DNA from: Sapria himalayana | Lineage: Eukaryota; Streptophyta; Magnoliopsida; Malpighiales; Rafflesiaceae | Assembly (NCBI GenBank): GCA_029783825.1 | Contig: JAREIK010000385.1 | Location: 1,302,001 to 1,366,000 of the forward strand | Length of the DNA: 64,000 nucleotides | Reading direction: 5' to 3' | Shown here: positions 49,104 through 59,202 of the stretch, piece by piece | Numbering within the stretch: position 1 is the stretch's first letter | Layout of the letters: every line of letters starts with the position of its first letter | Notes under the pieces: generated by a model | The model's input: the letters and a program-made list of their open reading frames with translations, nothing else | What the model was told of the DNA's origin: nothing | The model's database searches: none | Program-made: the position numbers and the translations under genes

Positions 49104-51689
49104 TTGCGTAGTGGTTATCATCAAATTCGTGTTAGACCAGGAGATGAGTGGAGAACTGTATTTAAAACACAAGATGGTTTGTTTGAGTGGTTAGTCATGC
49201 CTTTTGGTTTGTCTAATGCTCCTAGTATTTTCATGAGAGTTATGACCCATGTCCTACAACCTCTCATTGGTAAATTTTTGGTGGTCTACTTTGATGACAT
49301 ATTGATCTATAGTCAATCCAAAGAAGAGCACTTGGCACACCTAAGACATGTTTTACTCACTCTTCGCGAGGCCAAGCTTTATGTTAACCTTAAGAAGTGT
49401 TCTTTTATGCAACCACATGTGCTTTTCTTAGGCTTTATTGTGTCAGAACATGGCATTTCAGCTGATCCCGAAAAGGTTAGGGTTATTAGAGAGTGGCCTG
49501 AACCACAATCTATCACTGAGACTCGTAGTTTTCATGGTTTAGCTTCTTTTTATAGGAGATTTATAAGGGGATTTAGCACTATTATGGCTCCTATCACTGA
49601 ATGTTTAAAAAATAAAGAGTTTCAATGGTCTAATGCTGCTAGCCAGGCATTTAGAGAAATCAAGGTCAGAATGACTAAGGCACCAGTTTTGAGCTATCCT
49701 GATTTTACTAAAGTTTTTGAGGTTGCTTGTGATGCATCAGGTGTAGGTATTGGTGGTGTCTTGAGTCAAGAAGGTCACCCTATAGTTTTCTTTAGTGAAA
49801 AACTCAATGATGCTAAAAGACGATATTCTACATATGATAAAGAGTTTTATGCTATAGTGCAGAGTCTGCGTTTTTGGAGGTTTTATTTGTTGCCGACTGA
49901 ATTTGTGTTGTTTTCTGACCATCAAGCTCTAAGATATTTAAACTCACAAAAGAAATTGAATGCTCGACATGCTAAGTGGGTTGAATTTTTGAATGAATAT
50001 TCTTTTGTGATTAATCATCGTTTTGGTATTGAAAACAAAGCTGCTGATGCACTTAGTCGATTAACTGTTACACTTCATCGTATGAGTGCTCATGTCATTG
50101 GGTTTGATAGATTTAAAAATGAGTATTCTGCATGTCCTGACTTTGGTATTATTTATAATGAGGTTAGTAATGGTAACCGTCAAGGGTATCTGGACTTCCT
50201 TGTTGAAAATGAGTATTTGTTTAAAGTGACTAAATTGTGCGTACCTCGAACATCATTTAGGGATTTATTAGTTTGGGAGATGCATGCAGGTGGTTTAGCT
50301 GGACATTTTGGGAGGGATAAAACTATTGCATTGGTTGAAGATAGGTTTTATTGGCCTTCTCTGAAAAGGGATGTTGCTAGGATAGTTGCACAATGCAGAA
50401 CATGTCAGATAGCTAAGACTAGGAAACAAAACACTGGCTTATATACTCCTTTACCTGTCCCTCATGAACCTTGGAAAGATGTTAGTATGGACTTTGTTCT
50501 TGGATTGCCTCGGACGGCTAGAGGACATGATTCTATTTTGGTTGTTGTTGACAGGTTTTCTAAGATGGCACATTTTATTCTATGTAACAAAACCAATGAT
50601 GCTTCACATGTTGCAAAATTGTTCTTTAGAGAAGTTGTTAAATTGCACGGTTTGCCTTCGACCATTGTATCTGATAGGGATGTGAAATTTGTTAGTTATT
50701 TTTGGAAAATCCTTTGGAAATTGTTTGGCACTACTCTAAAATTTTCATCTGCTTTTCATCCTCAGACTGATGGGCAAACTGAGGTTGTTAATCGTAGTAT
50801 GGGTAATATGCTTAGGTGTTTGGTTGGGGTAAAACAAGGTGTTTGGGATTTAATTTTGTCAACATCTGAGTTTGCTTATAACAATTCTGTTAACCGTTCA
50901 ACCGGTAAAAGTCCTTTTCAAATTGTTAATGGCTACTCACCCCGCACACCTATTGATCTTGTTCCTTTACCACCTCACATGCGTGTATCTGAACCTGCAG
51001 AAAACTTTGCAAAACATATCCATGACTTACATGCTGAGATTAGGCGAAAAATTTCTCTAAGTAATGAAGAGTATAAACTGGCTGCTGATGTGCATCGTAG
51101 ATCTAAAGAATTTAATGTTGGTGACTATGTTATGGTTCGCATTCGTCCTGAAAGAATTCCAAAAACATTTTCAAAAAAACTTTATGCAAGAGCAATGGGC
51201 CCTTATTCTATCATTCGTAAAATGGGATCTAATGCATATCTTCTTGATTTGCCTAATGACATGGATATTAGCCCTGTTTTCAATGTAGAGGACTTGCTAC
51301 CTTACCGAGGCACTTTTGAGCCTTCTACTTTGCCTTCTAGTGTGTCTGCAGGTGAAGCTAACAAATATGCACCCACTATGCCTTCGTTCCAATTTTCTAA
51401 GGAGACAGTGGATACTATCCTTGATGATGAGTTCGCGACTTCTAGAGATGGTGGGTTTCGTCGTTTCCTTGTCAAATGGCATGGTCGTCCTGATTCTGAT
51501 GCTACTTGGATACCGGAGGATGATCTTCGTCATTTGGATTCTTCGTTGTTGGATAGCTACCTTTCCTTTCACTCTTCAGAGTCGAGTTCTTTTCAACCCG
51601 GAGGGAATGATGGGGCATGGAGTAGGCCCTTATATGGGCCTAAACGAGAGAGGAAGCCCAAGTCCAATGATGAATTTTATTACTATTAA
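49104..51689 (+). CDS. Chromovirus Pol, C-terminal part (RT, RNase H, integrase, chromodomain)
   Basis: 861 codons after the frameshift. The frame has no true start codon (first codon TTG), and its homology extends about 15 bases upstream. RT has YFDD at residues 62-65. RNase H starts near 209 (CDASGVGIGGVLSQ) with SDHQALRYL. Integrase has the H394-H401-C431-C434 zinc site and D463, D524, E560 catalytic triad with D-35-E spacing (FHPQTDGQTEVVNRS). A chromodomain follows at about 768-825 (RRFLVKWHGRPDSDATWIP), expected to steer integration to marked chromatin. The last 27 codons (PLYGPKRERKPKSNDE) lie inside the 3' LTR. Catalytic residues are all present, so the frameshift is the main visible defect. 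Confidence 0.92.
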   Translation: MRSGYHQIRVRPGDEWRTVFKTQDGLFEWLVMPFGLSNAPSIFMRVMTHVLQPLIGKFLVVYFDDILIYSQSKEEHLAHLRHVLLTLREAKLYVNLKKCSFMQPHVLFLGFIVSEHGISADPEKVRVIREWPEPQSITETRSFHGLASFYRRFIRGFSTIMAPITECLKNKEFQWSNAASQAFREIKVRMTKAPVLSYPDFTKVFEVACDASGVGIGGVLSQEGHPIVFFSEKLNDAKRRYSTYDKEFYAIVQSLRFWRFYLLPTEFVLFSDHQALRYLNSQKKLNARHAKWVEFLNEYSFVINHRFGIENKAADALSRLTVTLHRMSAHVIGFDRFKNEYSACPDFGIIYNEVSNGNRQGYLDFLVENEYLFKVTKLCVPRTSFRDLLVWEMHAGGLAGHFGRDKTIALVEDRFYWPSLKRDVARIVAQCRTCQIAKTRKQNTGLYTPLPVPHEPWKDVSMDFVLGLPRTARGHDSILVVVDRFSKMAHFILCNKTNDASHVAKLFFREVVKLHGLPSTIVSDRDVKFVSYFWKILWKLFGTTLKFSSAFHPQTDGQTEVVNRSMGNMLRCLVGVKQGVWDLILSTSEFAYNNSVNRSTGKSPFQIVNGYSPRTPIDLVPLPPHMRVSEPAENFAKHIHDLHAEIRRKISLSNEEYKLAADVHRRSKEFNVGDYVMVRIRPERIPKTFSKKLYARAMGPYSIIRKMGSNAYLLDLPNDMDISPVFNVEDLLPYRGTFEPSTLPSSVSAGEANKYAPTMPSFQFSKETVDTILDDEFATSRDGGFRRFLVKWHGRPDSDATWIPEDDLRHLDSSLLDSYLSFHSSESSSFQPGGNDGAWSRPLYGPKRERKPKSNDEFYYY
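51599..51607 (+). promoter_or_regulatory. Polypurine tract
   Basis: The purine run CGGAGGGAA lies directly before the TGATGG start of the 3' LTR and would prime plus-strand DNA synthesis. It is at the same time coding for pol. Confidence 0.8.
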
Positions 51690-51924
51690 TTTTATTTTAT
51701 TTTTGGATTTATCCTTTAGTGCTTTTGGATTTATCTATTAAGATATTTGGATTTATCCGTTTGGATTTATCTATTAGGATTTTATTTGTGCTTATAAATA
51801 GCACCTTAGGTTATTGTTTTTGGGGAGACTTGATTATTATTGAAAACTTGAGAATTTCATTCAATTTCTTTTATTTGCATTCTTTTTGTTTTATTTTATT
51901 ATTCTTCGTAGCCGAGCTACGTCA
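51608..51924 (+). repeat. 3' LTR of the chromovirus (317 bp)
   Basis: Differs from the 5' LTR by an A-to-G near the start (GGAGC/GGGGC), A/C at GCACATTAGG/GCACCTTAGG, and lack of one 36-bp internal unit. It is followed by the target duplication CGTAG. Confidence 0.95.
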
Positions 51925-51929
51925 CGTAG

Positions 51930-54140
51930 GTTTCTATAATAAAATTAATAAAATACATAAAATCATCCACTAGGTAATGTAAATGTATCATTTAAGATAA
52001 TAATAATAGTTATTTTATAAGAGAGAATTATCTAAGATAGTTTGATCATGTTCAGCTTAAACCTACTAATATATCAGTTAGTAAGTATGAGATTATTTAA
52101 TTGAACAAAAAGAAAGAAATTAGATAGAAATTATAAATTAAAATTTAATAATTAAATAATTAAGTGATAATATAATTTTTAACAGAATTGATTAAAAAAA
52201 TATGATCTTAATATTATTATAAGTTTACTAAATATTAATTAATATTAATTAAAAAAAATATATGAATATTAGTATACTTTCTAAATATTATGATTGTCAT
52301 CATTAACAACATATATTGTTATTATTTAATGTGATTTGTTGATAATTTTTACCTATATTTAACTTAATTTATCTATGTTTATTATTATTATATTTTTCAA
52401 ATATAATAATGATTTTTCAAATGTCCGAAAATAAAAAAATTAGAATAAGATTTAGAAAGAATTGGATAGAAATTATAAATTAAAATTTAATAATTTAATA
52501 ATTAAGTTAAATAATTTTTAATAGAGTTGATTAGAAAAATACGATTTATATATTATTATAAGTTTACTAAATAATGATGACTATTAAATAAAAAATATAT
52601 ATAAATGTTGTATATTTTTTAATTATTATTATTATTATTATTATTATCAAATATCAATACATTTTGTTATTTATTATTATTATCTAATATGATTTGTTGA
52701 TAATTTTTATTTATATATAACATAATTTATCTTTGTTTATTATTATTATATTTATCAAATTTTAAATAGTTTATATATTTTACATTATTTATTTATTTGT
52801 GTATTTAAATATTTTTTAAATCACGTTTATATGGTCTTATGTTCACTTCTAAATTATGTATGAAACATTTTATTCATTTTATCTTCATCAAGTGTGATAT
52901 CTAATTTTTCTTAATTTTTTTAAGTTAAATTTTTTTCTTGTAATTTGTTTCACTCATTTATCATCTTATATTTTTTTACTTTTAATTTAATTTGTATTTT
53001 TCTATCATTTTTTTTTTATTTTATATAATTGATTTTAATTATTCAGTTTGTATTTTGATGGGGAATTTATTTTTTAGCATGTCGATTATAAAATATTTAT
53101 AAAAAATAACTTAAATTCTTATGTTTAGTAAAAATTATATTAAATTATAAAATATTTATGTTTTGGAATACTATAAAGTTTAAATTAGAAATTATTTTTG
53201 CTCCATACACTTCAGCATAAGAATCAAATTAAATTTTTATGAAAAGAGCCCATATTGTTTTTGAATACACACACACACACACACACACACTAAATATAAA
53301 AATTTGAATTTATTTTTTACAAATATTTTATAATTGGTATACTAAAATATAAATTCTTCTTTTTTAATTATCTTGTTTTATTTAAATATAAATAAATTAG
53401 TTTTGTTTTTTTTTTTTTCTTGAAAATTTTACTTTGATGATTATCTGCCATTAAATGATTATACAAGTATTTATTTTTATATTTTTAATTTTTTTTTTGT
53501 TTAATGAATACTCAGTTTAGTTATAATGTACTAGAGTAATAAATACTCAATTTATTTGAGTTTTTATATGACAATTTAATTTTTTAGAATACATTATATA
53601 TGATTATATTAACATATCTTATATATTCTTTGTTAATTTTTTATATCCTAAAATTATTTATAATAAATACTCAATCATATATTGGATTTTATATTATTAA
53701 GAAAATCAAAATATTAATCTCTCTTAAAGATCTTATGCTAAGTAAGTGATTTGACTTGGCAGTGGCTCATTTTCAATTAGTCGAAGAAATTAAATTAATT
53801 GATTTTAGGTATTTCATAAACTATATTATAATTGTGATTATTTGAATTAATTGATGATAAACTTGATCACAGCTTGTGATTTGGGTGGAACTAGGGTTTT
53901 ACCTGCCCTGATCTTGGGATGAAAGTATGAGTTGGGTTCGATTTTGAAGATGAATTTGCCACTGTAAAATGGATAAAGCAAGCTTTATGAGTTCATTTTG
54001 TTAATGGAGATCTGATGGCTGTGCAGATAGAAAAGCGAGCTCTGAATTTGCCACTGTAAAACGGGAGCTGGTCTCTGTTCGAGAGCTTGTAATCATCTCT
54101 GTGTTCTTGGAGGTGTTCTTGAATATACACGAACAGCAGC
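51930..54140. other. AT-rich spacer and ZRF1 leader
   Basis: Right of the chromovirus, ACATAAAATCATCCA (51955-51969) recurs at 45663-45677 on the other side of the element. 52000-53700 is very AT-rich, with diverged internal repeats (AATTGGATAGAAATTATAAATTAAAATTTAATAA-type words at 52115 and 52455), (TTA)n at 52626-52646 and (CA)n at 53268-53290. I see no gene. 53880-54140 becomes less AT-rich and is probably promoter and 5' leader; TGAATTTGCCACTGTAAAA occurs twice there (53951 and 54043). Confidence 0.45.
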
Positions 54141-56018
54141 ATGTGTGTTCGCTCGCCGATTCTGCTTATTTGTTACCCGGAAGATCTAGCAGATGGGCAG
54201 CCACTGCACGTGGGCTCGAACTCGGCCCCCATAAAAGCATCGAGATTTGAACCTGCCGGCCATTGTTTCCACTCTGCTGCTCTAAGACTCCTTGGACTTG
54301 AGGATGACGATGAACAGGAAACTCACGGCGAGAAGAAAGAGTCGCGCGGGGGCGTCGGCGGGCATGCTGCACCGTCGCATGATCCCTGTGAGAGGAATGG
54401 CAGGAAGAAGACGAGCAAAGGAGAGAGGGAACAGGATCTCTATGGGCTGCTGGGCCTGGGGCATCTGAGATACCTCGCCAGCGAAGAACAGATACGAAGG
54501 AGCTACCGCGAGGTGGCACTGAAGTATCATCCGGATAAACAGGCGGCCATTCTTCTTGCGGAGGAGACGGAAGCAGCAAGAGAAGCAAAGAAGGAGGAGA
54601 TCGAGGCTCGTTTCAAGACTATTCAAGAAGCGTACGAAGTTCTTATCGACCCCGCGAAGCGAAGAACGTACGATTCGACGGATGAACTGGACGATGAGAT
54701 CCCAGCCAGCTGCTCTCCCGAGGATTTCTTCCGAGTGTTTGGCCCAGTTTTCGTGCGCAATGGTCGCTGGTCCGTCAACCTGCCGGTGCCGTCGCTGGGG
54801 CACGAAGCTTCTCCCATGGAGGAAGTGGACAGATTCTATGATTTTTGGTACGGCTTCAGAAGCTGGAGGGAGTTTCCACACGCAGACGAGTTCGACGTGG
54901 AGCAGGCCGAGTCACGTGACCACAAGAGGTGGATGGAGAGGCAGAACGCCAAGCTCACGGAGAAGGCCAGGAAGGAGGAGTACGTGCGAATCCGCACCCT
55001 GATCGACAGTGCGTACAAGAGAGATCCGAGGATAGGGAGAAGAAGAGAGGAGGAAAAGGCAGAGAGGCAGAGGAAGAAGGAAGCCAAGATGATGGTGAAG
55101 AAGCTGGGGGAGGAGGAGGCCGCTCGGGTGGCAGAAGCGGAGAGACGGCGCAGGGAAGAAGAAGAGAGGCAGGCCTCCGAAGCGAGCTTGCAGCAGAAGA
55201 AGTCGAGAGAGAGGGAAAAGAAGCTCCTGCGGAAGGAGCGAGCTCGTCTTCGCGCCCTCTCCTCCCCCGTCCTGCCCCTGCCATTGTTAAATCTCTGCGA
55301 AGATGACGTGGAAACCCTGTGCGCAACCTGCGACTTGGAAAATCTGAGAAACCTGTGCGATTCGGTGCAAGGGAAAGCCCCCGTGGATGTGGCACAGCTT
55401 CTAAGAGATGCTCGCCGCCTCCGCGGCGACGGCCGCCATCGCGACTCCTGCGATGGCTCGCCGCAGAACCTCGGACCTGCAGCGAACGGCGGATTCCGAT
55501 CGAGCAACTCGGATAAGGTGGAGAAGCCGTGGGAGAGCGAGGAAGTTGAATCTCTGAGAAAAGCAGTGCAGAAATTCCCCAAGGGAACGTGCAGAAGATG
55601 GGAAGTTATTTCGGAGTTCATCGGCACGAGAAGATCCGTCGAAGAGATCCTTCGCGCAACCAAAACCGTTCTTCTTCAAAAACCCAACTCCGCCAGCGCA
55701 TTCGATTCGTTTCTCGAGAAGCGGAAGCCGGCGCGCGCCATAGCTTCTCCGCTTTCCACCAGAGAAGAAACAGCTGCGGCGGCGGAATCGGCTGCTTCCG
55801 GCGAAGAACTTGGCTCCCCGGCAGCAGCGGAGGTCGATGACTGGTCATGTGTGCAAGAGCGGGCGCTCATTCAGGCGCTGAAATCTTTCCCCAAGGAAGC
55901 AAACCAGAGATGGGAGCGCGTCGCCGCCGCAGTTCCTGGGAAGACGACGAACCAGTGCAAGAAAAAATTCGCCATGCTCAAGGAGACGTTCCGGAGCAAG
56001 AAAAATTCGGCCGTCTAG
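54141..56018 (+). CDS. ZRF1: Zuotin/ZRF1-type J-protein with two SANT domains (DnaJ C2 family)
   Basis: Ribosome-associated Hsp70 co-chaperone of the zuotin/MPP11 family; plant and animal ZRF1 members also act in the nucleus on ubiquitylated H2A. 625 residues in one exon. J domain at about 98-182 with HPD at 130-132 (YREVALKYHPDKQ) and FKTIQEAYEVLIDPAKRRTY. Zuotin homology domain follows (EEVDRFYDFWYGFRSWREF, RWMERQN), then a long charged, Arg/Glu-rich helical region (about 290-375) that in zuotin contacts the ribosome. SANT/Myb domains lie at about 458-510 (ESLRKAVQKFPKG, RRWEVISEF) and 565-620 (RALIQALKSFPKE, RWERVAAAVPGKT). GC-rich with strong third-position bias, unlike the surroundings. 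The length fits the family. The start is the first ATG of the frame; it gives an N-terminus with no known domain. Confidence 0.93.
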   Translation: MCVRSPILLICYPEDLADGQPLHVGSNSAPIKASRFEPAGHCFHSAALRLLGLEDDDEQETHGEKKESRGGVGGHAAPSHDPCERNGRKKTSKGEREQDLYGLLGLGHLRYLASEEQIRRSYREVALKYHPDKQAAILLAEETEAAREAKKEEIEARFKTIQEAYEVLIDPAKRRTYDSTDELDDEIPASCSPEDFFRVFGPVFVRNGRWSVNLPVPSLGHEASPMEEVDRFYDFWYGFRSWREFPHADEFDVEQAESRDHKRWMERQNAKLTEKARKEEYVRIRTLIDSAYKRDPRIGRRREEEKAERQRKKEAKMMVKKLGEEEAARVAEAERRRREEEERQASEASLQQKKSREREKKLLRKERARLRALSSPVLPLPLLNLCEDDVETLCATCDLENLRNLCDSVQGKAPVDVAQLLRDARRLRGDGRHRDSCDGSPQNLGPAANGGFRSSNSDKVEKPWESEEVESLRKAVQKFPKGTCRRWEVISEFIGTRRSVEEILRATKTVLLQKPNSASAFDSFLEKRKPARAIASPLSTREETAAAAESAASGEELGSPAAAEVDDWSCVQERALIQALKSFPKEANQRWERVAAAVPGKTTNQCKKKFAMLKETFRSKKNSAV

Positions 56019-56433
56019 TAGTTTCGCGTCATTCCGAAGGCAAAAATTCCAATATTGTCCCCAATCTTCCTCCAGACAACTCACTCCATTGGATTAATAT
56101 TCGATTTCTATCTTGGGGAGGAGGCACGTGCCATGCATGCCGCGCAGCCAATTTTCTCCGACTAGTTCTTAATAATGCATTTTTTTTGCTTTTCTTTTTA
56201 GAATCTGAACGAATTAATTATGTTAATTCTTTTATTCGGCGATGGAGGATAAATATATTAAAGCTTAAAGAGTTTGAAATTTTGAAAATTTATATTTTAT
56301 CATGTTTTCATAACCACTCGCTTTATTTAGTTATGCTTATATCCAACAATCACACCAAAAGCACATAAAAAGTCTAAAATACCCTTTAATCTTCTTTCTT
56401 TCTCCACCCCATAGCTTTTTTTTTGTTGTTGGT
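56019..56433. other. ZRF1 3' flank
   Basis: Presumed 3' untranslated region, then AT-rich DNA without features. The open frame at 55847-56368 overlaps the ZRF1 3' end in another frame and is a by-product. Confidence 0.4.
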
Positions 56434-56847
56434 GGAATTATATTTTGTGGTATTCTCCTGAAAATTTTAAAACTTAGAAACTAAATTTCTAATATTTAAA
56501 AAAAAAATACCAAACTATAAATAATTAAAAAATAAGTTCCATCAAATTTGTATTTCTTAAACTACCCTCGCTCCTCGCCCATCTCCCTCCTTGTCCTTGC
56601 CCCTCTCCACTAGCTCCTCAAGATCCATTATGGCTCTCGAAGGAGCTCTACGTCGAGCTCACTGGAGCTTGTGGAGCTCCACGATCGAGCTCATTAGAGC
56701 TCCTTCGTGAACGAGGGGTAAGGGTAAGGACGAGAGGCAGGGAGAGGGGCGAGGATAGTTTAGGAATTACGAAATCAAGTGTCTTTATTTTTAATTTATT
56801 TATAATTTTGCGACTTTATTTTAAATATTAGCCCAAAACATAATTCC
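56434..56847. mobile_element. Foldback MITE with GAGCTC-rich palindromic core (about 414 bp)
   Basis: Starts GGAATTATATTTTG and ends CAAAACATAATTCC, inverted. Farther in, CTCGCCCATCTCCCTCC and CTTGCCCCTCTCC on the left pair with GGAGAGGGGCGAGG on the right. The centre (56600-56715) is crowded with GAGCTC and GGAGCT words. It has the same layout, terminal words and core as the split element at 32538-37639. The target duplication is unclear because both flanks are T-rich. Confidence 0.7.
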
Positions 56848-57240
56848 CCCTTTTTTGTTTAATTACCATGAATTATGTATGCATCCTTTTTAACCATATG
56901 CATGTTTGCACGTATATGCATTTTTATGAGATTAAAAAAAAAAAAAACAAAAGCACAATTTTTTGTTCACATAAGTTTATGCGAAAAACAACAAAAAATA
57001 AAATAGAAACAAATTAATTTTATAAACAAAGTCACGAGCCTAAGAAAATTATTTATATTAATAATGACCAGCGATTCAAGCCACAAATGCATAATCATAT
57101 AAATATATTAAAAATGTGTTGCTCACACACACACACACACATTATGTATTACATAGTTATCATAATATATTTATGTTTTATGCAAAAAAAAAAAAAGATA
57201 AGGTTAGCATAAAATTTAAAAAAAAAAACATATTTATCAT
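56848..57240. other. AT-rich spacer
   Basis: A-rich runs and (CA)n at 57123-57140. Nothing else seen. Confidence 0.4.
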
Positions 57241-57473
57241 CAGGCCGTGGCTGATGATGTCACATTCAGCCTTTCAAACGTGGCACCTCGTTGCATGGTA
57301 GGCGCATCCATCGTAGACTACAACATCTGGCCGGCTAAGCTGTTCTGGTCCAAAACAAGCACACCTCCTGCTCATCTTTCCAGTCAACGCAATCCCCAGC
57401 GGCCTTTCTACCAGCCTGGGAAATCCCTCATCACACCATACCTGCAATTTGACAAAATCATCCATGCTGTATG

Positions 57474-57475
<2 letters not shown>
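57241..57475. other. Unassigned coding-like patch
   Basis: A sharply bounded, GC-balanced block in AT-rich DNA, open on both strands. Plus frame: VADDVTFSLSNVAPRCM, ASIVDYNIWPAKLFWSK. Minus frame: VWCDEGFPRLVERPLG, CACFGPEQLSRPDVVVYDG. A splice-acceptor-like TTTATCATCAG precedes it on plus, and CAAATTGCAG followed by GTATGG is present on minus. I do not recognise either protein. It may be a captured gene fragment or a decayed exon. Confidence 0.3.
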
Positions 57476-57512
<37 letters not shown>

Positions 57513-57730
57513 GCTGTATGCATATACATGTACATATATATGCATATGTATATATGTGCATATATATATATATATACATATATATATATGTGTGTGTGTG
57601 TGTGTTTATGTGTGTGTAAGTACGCATGTATATACGTAAACTCTCATTTACATATATTCTTCTTTTATCTCTCTCTCACATGATTGCACACATTCATACA
57701 TATAGGCGCATATATGCACATACACATATA
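57476..57730. repeat. Compound (CA)n/(TA)n/(TG)n microsatellite
   Basis: (AC)n at 57477-57504, then ATATGCATATAC words, (TA)n near 57563-57588 and (TG)n at 57589-57604, with further CATATA words to 57730. Open frames on both strands are low complexity. Confidence 0.85.
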
Positions 57731-58261
57731 TAAAATATTAACATAATAAAAGATAGTATCCAATGCATATAGCACGACATGTAGGAGAAATTAATACATT
57801 GTCAATATTACGATTACGCCCTAGAGTCATTACCCCTAGACAAACACACGTATCATCATACCAAAGACACGACCGATATCTACTAATATAATTGTTTTCA
57901 AATTAGGTCAAAGACACAAAATAAATAAAAAACAAAAAAGTAGTTATCTACAACTTAAAAAATTCAGCTTGGTGGACAAAAATTAATGGGCCATGGAAGG
58001 AGGCATGAGAGAGAGAGAGAGAGAGTTAGAGAGAGAAGAAAAGTGCACCTCTCCGCCTTCTCCTTGAGTCCACCTGGAGTTGCAACTGCTTTGTTTGGCC
58101 TCCTCTCTCTCTTGTTCCTCCGCGAGCTGTGCACCTCTCGCCGCCTTTGCCTTGGCACCTTTCAATGATTTCGTGCACCTCCCATTGTTATCATAATAGC
58201 GACCAGTCAGCTTGCCAACCAAGCTGGGCATAATCACAAGTCGATTAGCTCGCCAACAGCC
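57731..58261. other. Spacer with a (GA)n tract
   Basis: AT-rich to 57960, then (GA)n at 58006-58026 and a moderately GC-rich stretch (58040-58260) with no recognisable gene or repeat family. Confidence 0.35.
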
Positions 58262-58720
58262 TAGAGCTGGTAATGACACCCCGGGCCACATATTCGGCAC
58301 CAATAGGTCCGAACCAAGAGGCGTCGAATGCTGCGTGGGACACGACACGGGAGCCAGCCGGCCAGCGCGGCACGCCACGATTGCCCCGCATAGTAGTGCA
58401 GGGCCGTGCCGGACCGGACCGGACCGGGCCACCCCCGTCAAAATCCCGTAGCATGAAAATGCAACGGGTGCCTAGCTTACGCACCCGACCAATTGCAATC
58501 CTCCGTGTGAGCAAGATCCGGCTTACGTGTCCGACTAACCGCAATCAACCATGTAAGCAAGATCCATTTTATGTGGCCAGAGTTTTTCTTTTTGTAATAA
58601 CCCGAATCCCCGAGACTGTGGACCATGCTACTGGGCAAGGCACGGGAATCATGTCTGGCCCGAGACACGAGACACGACTCACACCGGCCAAGCACGGCAC
58701 GGTTCCCGAGGCCCCATCCT
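58262..58720. mobile_element. Degenerate GC-rich nDart-like sequence, probably two pieces
   Basis: TAGAGCTGGTAATGACACC near 58262 resembles the MITE 5' terminus, followed by GGACCGGACCGGACCGGGCC (58413-58432). A second GC-rich block with CAAGCACGGCACGG lies at 58610-58720. Neither has a clear 3' terminus or target duplication, so these are old or rearranged copies. Confidence 0.4.
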
Positions 58721-58734
58721 AGCAATATGGGCAG

Positions 58735-58857
58735 GGCATTTGGTAAAAACACCCCGAGGGCCAAGACACACATTTGACATCACTGGGGATCAAACTCGTG
58801 TCCTATAGGGCTACATGATCTTTCCCATTTGTCAATCAGACTACCATATTATTGATA
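58735..58857 (-). mobile_element. Candidate tRNA-derived SINE
   Basis: On the minus strand: ATGGTAGTCTGATTGAC (A-box-like), then ACACGAGTTTGATCCCCAGT (B-box-like) at tRNA-like spacing, then a body towards lower coordinates. A related head piece occurs at about 41272-41312 in NACA intron 3 (GACAATCGGATTACCATATT). The 3' end and target duplication are not visible. Confidence 0.4.
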
Positions 58858-59125
58858 TCTACCAGCTACACTTTCAGTCAGACTAATTTTTTTTGTTTAT
58901 TTTCTTTTTATTTTATTTTATTTTACTTTTAGTAATACTATTAGTTTTCTTAGGGCACCATTTTTAGACTTACATGTAGCTCCTGACGTAGAAATCTTTC
59001 CACTGGACAACACTATGCACCTACATTTATGAAACTATCGGATCATGCACGGAGATACCGACAAAAGTCTCAGCACATCGAAAACATCCAACAAACATGA
59101 ATTTTCATAATTTTGGAGTGGTTAT

Positions 59126-59202
<77 letters not shown>

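Larger units (their letters stand above)
45760..51924 (+). mobile_element. Young Ty3/gypsy chromovirus, CRM-like (6165 bp)
   Basis: Complete LTR retrotransposon with perfect 5-bp target duplication CGTAG (45755-45759 and 51925-51929), LTRs that start TG and end CA, primer-binding site, gag-pol and polypurine tract. The domain order is gag, zinc knuckle, protease, RT, RNase H, integrase, chromodomain. RT and RNase H phrases such as FHGLASFYRRFI and ITECLKN are, from memory, closest to the CRM (centromeric) clade of chromoviruses. Extension of pol into the 3' LTR also suits that clade, but the clade call is inference. A frameshift near 49090 splits the polyprotein. LTR divergence is 2 substitutions in 317 bp plus one 36-bp length change, so the insertion is recent. 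Confidence 0.95.

Noticed and set aside
54166..55870. Several open frames opposite or out of frame with ZRF1
   Set aside because: Shadows of a GC-rich coding exon. The ZRF1 frame alone shows conserved J, zuotin and SANT motifs.
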